Positions 53,241 to 61,268 of a DNA stretch of 64,000 nucleotides are shown here, piece after piece. The first letter of the stretch is position 1; every line of letters begins with the position of its first letter. This DNA is from Ixodes scapularis (Eukaryota; Arthropoda; Arachnida; Ixodida; Ixodidae): the NCBI RefSeq assembly GCF_016920785.2, contig NW_024609857.1:193143027-193207026 (forward strand). Reading direction: 5' to 3'. The position numbers and the translations under genes were made by a program. The notes under the pieces were generated by a model. The model was not told where the DNA came from. It searched no databases and saw only the letters and a program-made list of their open reading frames with translations.

Positions 53241-53375
53241 AACGATAGAACTTTGGATTCTCGTCAAGGAGTGTACTGTGAACTGTGGCTCGCAATTCTA
53301 CTGTCCTTTTGTTGTGCATTTGTGTTCTCGTTTTGTGCTGCATTGAGACGATGAGCTTTTTAAAGGGGAGAATAA

Positions 53376-53791
53376 TGCCGCGCGCAGCTGACCAAGAAGG
53401 CAGCGCGATCGTGGCTTAGCGGTCATCGCACTTGCCTTCCACGCAAAATGACGAGGTTCGATGTCTGGCCGCGGGTACACATTTCGTTGACTCTGTAATG
53501 TTATGTTCTGGTAAATTCGAGAACCGTGTTGCTGATTCGAGGTTAGAATGTTCTACCCGCCGAACCTTCTTCGCGGATTGTACCAGAGAGCCCCCTCGTG
53601 ATAAAAGAAGCTCCGCGTGGCAAGCCAGTCTGCCTCGCCCCAGCGTTCCATCTTGCTGCTACGCCGACTTCGACGCCCGGGACGCTGTGTTGTTATCTTC
53701 TATTCCCTTTTTGCTTTGGGGACAAGTCCGCCCCAATAAACGTTTATTTCTTCCTCTTCATATATTGTACTTTTGGTCACCACCCGTGACA
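53376..53791 (+). repeat. Gypsy B 3' LTR with tRNA-like module
   Basis: TGCCGCGCGCAGCTG ... CACCCGTGACA, preceded by AAAGGGGAGAATAA (polypurine tract). It is clearly related to the Gypsy A LTRs. It holds A box TGGCTTAGCGG (53412-53422) and B box GGTTCGATGTC (53455-53465), heat-shock-like TTCGAGAA, GAATGTTC and GAACCTTC (53515-53575), and TGATAAAAG as a TATA-like site near 53599. Confidence 0.85.
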
Positions 53792-56240
53792 GTGTGTATT
53801 CTGTGCATCGTTACGAACGAGAAAGTTGGTCATAGCCAAAACCAAATGAATGAATTGAAGGATGATTGTTGTTAGTATCATTCACCTTGAGCTAATGACA
53901 CGTGTTAGTTAGCACAATTACAGTATGCATAATGATTAATATGAATTTTCCAACGGGTTGCTTCTTTTTTCAGGATCGTGGAATTTATTGTAAGCGAGAC
54001 ATTTTTATTGCGCGAAAAACCCTGCACTGTGGAGGGGGTTTCCTCCTTCACTACAACAGGCTGCTACACGTATGATGCGCGTGCTTCGCCTTCTGTGGTG
54101 AGTCATCGCCTTGAGTGTTCTTAATAATTAATATGACGAACAACTTCTGAGCACTTGTGCCTCCGAAATACTGAACAAAATATAGACAGGATTACTGATT
54201 ACTGTTGTTTTTATCCACATCCACTGCTATTTATAAAATTCATAGCCTGGTTATATTAAAATTTATCAAATTATTCAGAGACACCATTAAAAAAAGTCGA
54301 CTGGATTTTTAGTTGAACAGCTTATGTAGTTTTATATATTTTTATTGTATTTATAAAAAGAGCGGAGCTGATATACCGAGTGTCTCATTCTAATTTGAAG
54401 AGATGTTCTTGATAATAACACAAGTGACATCATTACCATTTATTTATTAGGCTCGTCGAAAAAAAAAGCGATAACCGTCAAAAAAAGTTCGCTTCTAAAC
54501 GTGAATTTTGTTCATGCTTTTTAATGACCGGTTTCACGGTTCACGTTAAAGTGCAGTTTAATAGACAGGCTCTAAGAGGTTAAACCAATTGAAACGGTTC
54601 GCGAAACCTCAACAGCCTTCGAGATAATTATCATTTTTTTTTCTGTTTGATATCTTCTGATTTTTAAACTGGACGCAGAACGAACGCCCCAAATATCCAC
54701 CTAATATTGCAATGAAGCGTGGCGTATTCTCTTCTCGCACCTCGTTTTTACCAGGGCAGCTTGTCCTTGGTGGATGTGCCAACGCCGAACTGCCGAACCT
54801 ATCACGAAGAGGCCAAAACAATTTTGCCAAACTTTCATGCATCATTATGAGTGCCAGTTCCAGCGCGTCTTTTGCGTTTAGATTTGAAATTATGACACGA
54901 ATCGCTCTTACGCGACTTTCGCCCGTTCTAGTTTTTACTAATAACGAGCTTTAAAACTGTACTTGCAACAAAACAACACAAGCGATTTATAAAGCGAAAT
55001 ATATATTTAGCCGGAATATTACGACAGCTATTGCCCTATCTGAAGTCCGCCGAGCCCAATTAGAACGCTGTGAAAGCATAATTTCTCTAACTTCCACCGC
55101 TCTCTTTGGAAATCAAAATGATATTCGAAATATTATCAAGCTCCCTGTATGAACATTCGACGGGTATATTTTGCATTTGCACTTATGTTTTTTTTTTTGT
55201 CCGTACTATTTGCAGACTACCTCAGATATGTAATTAAAAACTAAATACGTAATTAAGAACGGTCCCAAGTGGGATCCTCTTTTTTAGATAACGAAAATTG
55301 TTTACGAGTGGTTTTGAGCAAATTCTTATTTCTGTCCTCCCGTTGGCGGAATTGAAGCTCGGTTGACATTACGAATTTTGGCCTAGTATTTTGTGCTTTA
55401 AGCGGCCAGTGACGTAAATATTTGTCGCAGGTTTAGCAGTTTTGAGGGGCCGTTTTTCTCAAACGCAATTAGCGGAAAGAAACGAATGGTTGTCCTCAGA
55501 AAAAGGGATGTTAGCCCTATGGCAGATAGGACAGGAACTCCGAGAAGCAACTGCCTAGTGGCACTTCTTACACCAAATTGCCTGCTCCTGGGTTGCCGTA
55601 ATGCTTGGGTATGATAGCTAGTTATATACAAGTGTTTCGTCTAAAGTTCAAAGTGTCCTGCTTGCTACATCAAGGGAGGCCTCAGCAAATCTATAAGTCA
55701 CGTTGCCACTAGGCCGCCACGACTAATGCTAAGACGCTGACTGCGGCGCGACCGCGCCTAAGTGTCCTCGACGGACCTTACAGCTCGCAGCGAGCCCGGA
55801 GACGTTAAGCTAGCGAAAACCACACTTTGGTGTCTCACTTAGCCGGCACGCAGATGTCGCTGGAGCGAAAATTAAGTTATTTGTATGCACCCATTTTGTG
55901 CCGGCAACGCCAAAATTGCTGGAGAAATCTCCCATCAGGTATTGCGGGCGCGCTTGCCAAGCAAGAGCTGTAGTTAAAGAAAAGAAAATAGCGTTCGAGC
56001 TGGAGATTTGCGTTCGCACCCCGGTGGCAGAGGGCAGTCAGAGAACTTAAAGGAGTTTCGGGTGTAGACTGTAAAAGGGTTGATGAATAGGCTGGTTGGT
56101 GTTTGAACATCTAAGCGGTATTAGCGCACACGGAGAGAGAAGAGAGAAGACACAGGAAAGAGGCGCTACTGCATGATGGCAACGCGACGGCCAACAGCGA
56201 ATCTTGTGTTTAAAGAAATGACCTGGTGTTTGAAGCATGT
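53792..56240. other. Unassigned AT-rich intergenic sequence
   Basis: No supported gene. Short open frames at 54712-54954 and 55398-55631 have no recognised motif. An inverted GCCGGCAC ... GTGCCGGC pair (about 55840-55905) hints at a small unclassified MITE. Confidence 0.4.
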
Positions 56241-56830
56241 GTCAACCGAAAGAAAAATCCATCAATGTAACCCTGTTTGGCAGTCAGTGTTTTCTAGTGG
56301 ACCGCTGACTGTGCCTGACTGTACGTCAAGCATGTCTGATTGGCCAACAAGGTACTCTGACCGACAGTCAAACTCCAGTCAGACTCTGCTCTTCGGCTTT
56401 CTGATGGTTTCCTGGTGGCAGTCGGCCGCCGCGAAATTCCATCAGGATGTCTTGGTGGCGATTCTGACTGTACATCGATTGTCTCTGATTGTACGTCAAA
56501 AAGCTTTGATGTGCAGACAGACGTACGTCAAAGGACGTAAAGTTCGTTCGGACACCACTATTTCGTCAAATCTATGATTACGAAAAGTAATCTATGCACG
56601 AGAAAACGATTTCGGGACGTGAGCCCATAAAACCGCTGACGTTAGATATTTGACACGCAACCGACCGACAACCTTGATCAGAAGCCCGCCGAAGCGCCGA
56701 AAACGACACTTCGCGACTTCGCTTCGCCCATAGAGGATTCGCCGCTTCGCCGAGCTTTCATGAACGATCGCTCTCGACTCGTTTTGTTTGCCCGCTTGCT
56801 CCAACCTGTTGGTCCTGCCAGGGTTCTACA

Positions 56831-57005
56831 ATGTCTTATGTTTTAGTAGAATTTCTACCCGACAAGACCCAGCCTGTTGTGAGTTCCGACGATGTAAGGG
56901 ACTTTAGCGGTGTAGTTGAAGACGACAAGGTGTACCAGGCCTACTGGGCCGGTGACGCGCGAACAAAAGGATCGTTCTACAACGCGAAAGTACTCTACAT
57001 GGCAG
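56831..57005 (+). CDS. First coding exon, BEN-domain-protein-like N-terminus (right copy)
   Basis: Encodes MSYVLVEFLPDKTQPVVSSD, DVRDFSGVVEDDKVYQAYW and AGDARTKGSFYNAKVLYMAG, then a GTGAGT donor. The Kozak context TCTACAATGT is moderate; CpG-rich sequence and no TATA lie upstream. The N-terminal pattern resembles tick BEN-domain proteins, recalled and unverified. Later exons would lie to the right, but I found none up to 64000. Intact coding and an intact donor in both arms suggest recent duplication or selection. Confidence 0.55.
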
Positions 57006-57128
57006 GTGAGTAGAACTGAAGTACGGCGAGTGATGTACGAGTGCTTTGCATAACATGCTGACGGCTTAACTGCATTTGCAGCCGAAGCATCTCGTATAAA
57101 ACGATTAGTGAAATCGAATTTCAACAAC

Positions 57129-57200
57129 CGCGCCATAGCTTAGCGGTTAGGTTGTGCGATATGTACGCAAGTGGTCGCGGGTTCGAATCCGCGGTTGTCC
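57129..57200 (+). repeat. tRNA-like sequence (SINE head or pseudo-tRNA), right copy
   Basis: A box TAGCTTAGCGG (57136-57146) and perfect B box GGTTCGAATCC (57180-57190), followed by T runs. The anticodon arm could be GTGCG/CGCAA with ATATGTA loop. The T stem CGCGG/CCGCG pairs only with an 8-base loop, and the acceptor ends do not pair, so it is not a normal tRNA gene. Pol III promoter function is possible. Confidence 0.55.
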
Positions 57201-57334
57201 TACTTTTTTTTTTCTTTTTTTTTTCTCGAACATTTTGTTTTATCCAGGCATTTGGCGATATTTATGAGTGTGTATAGCTTTACTCTTACATAAATGCTGC
57301 CCTTGTTGATGAAATTTTCTTGGCAGTGGCAGTT

Positions 57335-57367
57335 AGACGTCATCTGATGGACCATCAGATGACGTCT
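57335..57367. repeat. Perfect 33-bp palindrome
   Basis: AGACGTCATCTGATGG is followed by one A and then its exact reverse complement. TTGATGAAATTTTC at about 57306 and TTGATGGAATTTTC at about 57441 lie on either side in direct orientation, possibly a target duplication of a small hairpin element. Confidence 0.85.
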
Positions 57368-57454
57368 GATGGTCCATCACGTTCCACCAAGGCTGCTGAC
57401 TGGCAGTCAGTGTCCCAAATTACGTACCTTGATGGAATTTTCAATATTTTCAAT

Positions 57455-59739
57455 AAATGCTATTTATTTTTTATTTTTATTTTTTTTATATCTTTAATGG
57501 GGTTGATGATTTTTGGCGATGTTTTTCCTTCTCTTCATCTCAGTAAATAAGTAAATATAGTTGGGAGTAGCGCCCTCTTTCCTGTATCTTCTCTCTACGT
57601 GTGCCATAATACTGTTTAGATGTTTGAGTGTAGACGGTCGCTCGTAAGAACATTTTCTTAAAGGTCTACCAGATTGGGGACACCGAAATTAAGAAAAAGG
57701 CGCGTCAATGTTTAGCCAATATTCGTTTTAAAGTATAGAGGTCAAATTAGAACAAAAATAAATGTTTGATATTGATTTGTGGATGCTAAATGCCATCATA
57801 TTATATTAATGGGAAACCGCAATTCACATTGAAACCGATATTAAAATGCCACCGCCAGCTTCGTGGCGGAAATTCAGCGGGTCGGCTGTTAGTCAAGCAA
57901 CTTTGTGCCCCGATATCCTCTTTGTACTAGACGAGGTTACTTGGTCGTTCTGCCAGTTCTTTCGCCGTGCGCTTTCCATTCTCCGAGTACGATTTCTGCT
58001 TGTTATGTTATCTTTCAGCAGCCGTAATTAGCACACTTACAAAAATATTTCAGGCCGTCTATAGAAATTCTATCCACAATTTAACAAAGCTTTCAAGTTC
58101 CTATCCAGACACGACGTATCAACAAAGTTTACTAGAGTTTCTATAAACTTTCCCTCCACGCATAAAATACATAATATGAATTTTTTTTATAATTTCTATC
58201 ACCCCGTCTCAATTGCCTTTCTTTCACCAGATTGTTAGGAAATTTATATGGACTATATTTGATATAATAATAAGACACAGTGCGGAGAAATGACATCGCA
58301 CCCAGTTGGAGGCATCCTTACCGAAGCAGCGCTATTGGAGAGTGTCAAATATTTATCGCCTCTTGCATTGATATAGTTCGAGATACAGTTCACTAACCCT
58401 CATAGACCATTTCGTATAAATTAAGCGCGAAAAAAGTCAACGTACATGTTATTTTTTTATAATCTAGGATGTTCCTAGTTCAAGTGATTGACTTTAAATT
58501 GTAGGGGATATGTTTCGATGGAGCAGTGAACACTATTGAGTCAGTAGTGAAACGAGTGCTCCTTGACGTGTGTATTTGTGATGTCTGCTTATGTGCACAC
58601 GGCAAGTAGCGAGTACAGGTTTTCATGGTTAGATCGTCACAATCCTCAAATTAATACTTTTTTTCGCGAAAATCTGTCTCATTGTTGTTTAAAGCAGGAT
58701 AGGAACGTTGATAAAGTTAGTGTTTTTTTATGCAATTTCTGTTCTATCTCTATATACTAAGACCTGTAGAAGGTGTGCAGTATAAAAGCGGTCCGAAAGC
58801 TATAGACAGTAGGTGGAAAAGTGAATGCATGTTTTTAGAATATCTATAGCCTCTACGCGGTGTATGTTATAGAAATTTTGTAGAAAGTGGATAAATATAT
58901 TTGTTAGGGTAAGTTCTCAGTGATCAAGCAAGAAGAGCGCGTTGTGGTGCCCAATGTGGCATTAACTTGCGGCCATAATTTAATCCGTTCCTGCTAAGCG
59001 CAAGCTTACGATTAGCTTCGGCAACGGTTCTCCAACATACCACCAAAATTATAGTTCTCAGAAGATGAGTGGCGACTCGTTCTGAACCTGCTATTTGCTA
59101 TAGATATTTTATATCTACGAAACGAAGCAGTAAGACAGCTTTGGCGTCTTATCTGACTGATCGGAGCTGCTCTTGCAAATAGGCCAGTCTTGCATTTTGC
59201 GGTGCCGTGCTGCTTACTTTGTGTAACACAAATGGCTTGCAGCTGATCACAAGGGTTGCTATCATGCGCGAGTCGGTAGTTTCAGTTTCTCTGTAGACCC
59301 CAGAAGCAAAACTGTGAGATAAAAAACCTGCAAAACTATGCAAGCCATCAGAAAAGTAGACACCTCTTAATTCAGGGACACTTCCATTACTAAAAAAGTC
59401 TTGACCCGAAACTCGAGAAAGTGTACAGGAGTTACCTTTCAGGCTATCAAACACATGGTACTACTTGCTAGAATCGGCGCCTCAGCTTAGACTGCGGGAA
59501 GGAGAGCCCACTAAGCATGGAGGCTAGGCAGTTTCTGGAGGCGACATGACACTGTGGAGGGTCACGACCCCCAACGATGAACAAACCAAGAGACGCTATT
59601 GGACGAAAGTCAGAGCTGAGTTGGTGCCAACAGCTGCTTTGGTCACCCTCCGAGGACCCTTCCCAGGGTGACCAAACGGCTTCTAACTACCCCAAATGTA
59701 GTACCCTGCGACTACCCTTTTGTTGCGAGTGTAGATCTG
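57455..59739. other. Unassigned AT-rich sequence
   Basis: No supported gene. A minus-strand frame at 59149-59454 (101 codons, MFDSLKGNSCTLSRVSGQ...) lies just downstream of the piggyBac relic but does not match transposase motifs that I know. Confidence 0.4.
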
Positions 59740-60960
59740 AAGCCTGATCAACTAGCCCGTTTGCGAGTCCGCCAATGGCATCTTGAATTCTCTTTTAATC
59801 TTCGGCTTCGTTGGCATGTGCTGTTTAATGCTTGAGTGGCCTTTGAATAACGCCACGCTCTCATCCACAGCAAGATGGCTGGACGGGCTGTACTCTGCGT
59901 GAAACTTTTCATTCATTATGTTGACCAGAGGACGCAGATTGTAAGAACGATTAACACTTTGGTTCCATGGGCTGGCATCTTCTCATTGACATTCAAGTGA
60001 AGACAGTTGGTTATCGCCTGAAACCTTTTGTAGGTCATTACCGCAGCGATCTCTTCTGCACAACAGTGGCTGTCGGTGCTGCAGTACATGTCTACCTGGT
60101 GCCGAGGGTTTACACTCATTAGAACGAGCACCGCAAGGTATGCTCGAAGTTCATCATGCCTCAAACCAATCCACCCTTTTTGATGTGTCTGCTACGCATA
60201 GAGGTTAGTTTGGTCAACAATGTGCTCCATCACCTGGTCAACGAAGTACAGCGCGAACGCATCAAGCGCTGTGCTTGTTTCACTAAGCCGCTGCGAGCCG
60301 ACAGAGTCATAATCGCTGGGACCGGGCGGCACGACCGATGACATATCCCACTGGCTTCATGCTGCACCATCTTCTTCTTCGGGGTCTGGTTATGGCACTT
60401 CACTCTTGTTCTGTCTTTTTTTTTCTTTTGCCTGCATAGGCTTTCGCGTCTTCCGCTTGCGCTTACTTGTGCAGGGGGCGGGCAACGGCACTGAGAACGT
60501 CTCCTCCTCTTGGCTACATTCGTCGGAATTTATGTCCAAAACTTCATCTCCAGAGCTGTTTGCGGATTCATCGGTACTGTCGTTTGGGTTATCCGGAAAA
60601 CTAAAGAACACCTCCAATGCTTGTTCTGGGCTCAGTCTTTCTCGCTTTCCTATAACCGAACGAAATATAAATTTTAGAATCAACATTTACCTCCCGCGTG
60701 AGTGCTACCGTTGCTAAGCCTAACGCTGCTGCGGTCAAAATACGTTGATTTCGCAAGAACGTCATCTTCGTCGTTGTAATGGTAAGAACCTGGCAATCTA
60801 ATTGTCGTAGCTCTGTTTATATATCTATCGGAGTGTAAGAAACAGAAATTTTGCTTACAAGACATCCTTTTCTCTTCCGAGAGCGTTCTAAACACGGGTG
60901 ATACACGTGGTCCGACAGCACAAGGAAAGAAGAAAAAGTAACACAAGTTTCCCGATTCGC
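59740..60960 (-). pseudogene. piggyBac-type transposase relic
   Basis: The minus strand, from the right, has a possible first exon (60700-60946) with a GAGGTAAAT donor and a ~40-base AT-rich gap to TTATAG. Then RERLSPEQALEVFFSFPD and a Ser/Asp/Glu-rich stretch with SKRKRKTRKPMQAK follow. After a stop come LYFVDQVMEHIVDQTNLYA and ELRAYLAVLVLMSVNPRHQV, then VMTYKRFQAITNCLHLNVNE. Near 59760-59900 lies HLAVDESVALFKGHSSIKQH with the first catalytic Asp (V-D-E-S). The rest of the D-D-D domain is missing. This is the piggyBac (DDE_Tnp_1_7) family; frameshifts and stops make it dead. Confidence 0.75.
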
Positions 60961-61064
60961 CACCACTTAACAGGAAATGAAAACTACGTATCTAGTTTCG
61001 TCAACTCCCCATAGATGGAGCCACATAGAAAAGTGAGAAGCCTATGTCCCATGGCACGCTTGCT

Positions 61065-61125
61065 GTCCACATTAAGTTGAAATGACAAGTGGGACACACG
61101 TGTCCCAGCGTCCATCAAAGGTTAA
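61065..61125 (-). mobile_element. Possible piggyBac-type terminus at TTAA
   Basis: On the minus strand TTAA (61122-61125) is followed by CCTTTGATGGACGCTGGGAC and then ACGTGTGTCCC, a hairpin-prone end with CC next to TTAA, as in piggyBac-type elements. The partner terminus on the left side of 59740 was not found. Confidence 0.35.
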
Positions 61126-61268
61126 TGTCCTGGGCCTCTCCGATCGCTGGAGGCAGAGGCAATTCTATCGCCTGGCAGGCCGAACAGGACCTTGACATCC
61201 TCGCTGTGCAGGAGACCAATGTCGAGAGTGAGGACCAGACTATGTACCTTTCCAAAAACCGCTCCTAG
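61125..61268 (+). pseudogene. LINE endonuclease fragment
   Basis: The frame reads WQAEQDLDILAVQETNVESE followed by DQTMYL, then TAG. D-I-L-A-V-Q-E-T is the catalytic Glu motif of LINE apurinic-type endonucleases. Only about 48 codons remain, beginning exactly at the TTAA of the piggyBac-like end. Confidence 0.55.

Larger units (their letters stand above)
43508..53791 (+). mobile_element. Gypsy B: 5'-truncated relative of Gypsy A, twice interrupted
   Basis: Gag, protease, polymerase and integrase follow the same order and share long motifs with Gypsy A, and a 3' LTR is present. The 5' LTR, leader and first ~35 Gag codons are missing. Gypsy C (44496-48776) splits Gag and a SINE array (50605-51449) splits the region between polymerase and RNase H. 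Confidence 0.85.
56241..57268 (+). repeat. Right arm of the ~1 kb inverted duplication
   Basis: Reverse complement of 1-1010. From left to right: the CTGACTG/GTACGTCA-word segment (56260-56580), promoter-like DNA (56585-56830), coding exon, donor, tRNA-like module and T-rich runs, ending ...GGCGATATTTATGAGTG. Confidence 0.9.

Noticed and set aside
57129..57200. Functional tRNA gene
   Set aside because: A and B boxes are good, but the acceptor strands do not pair and the T loop has an extra base; called tRNA-like only.
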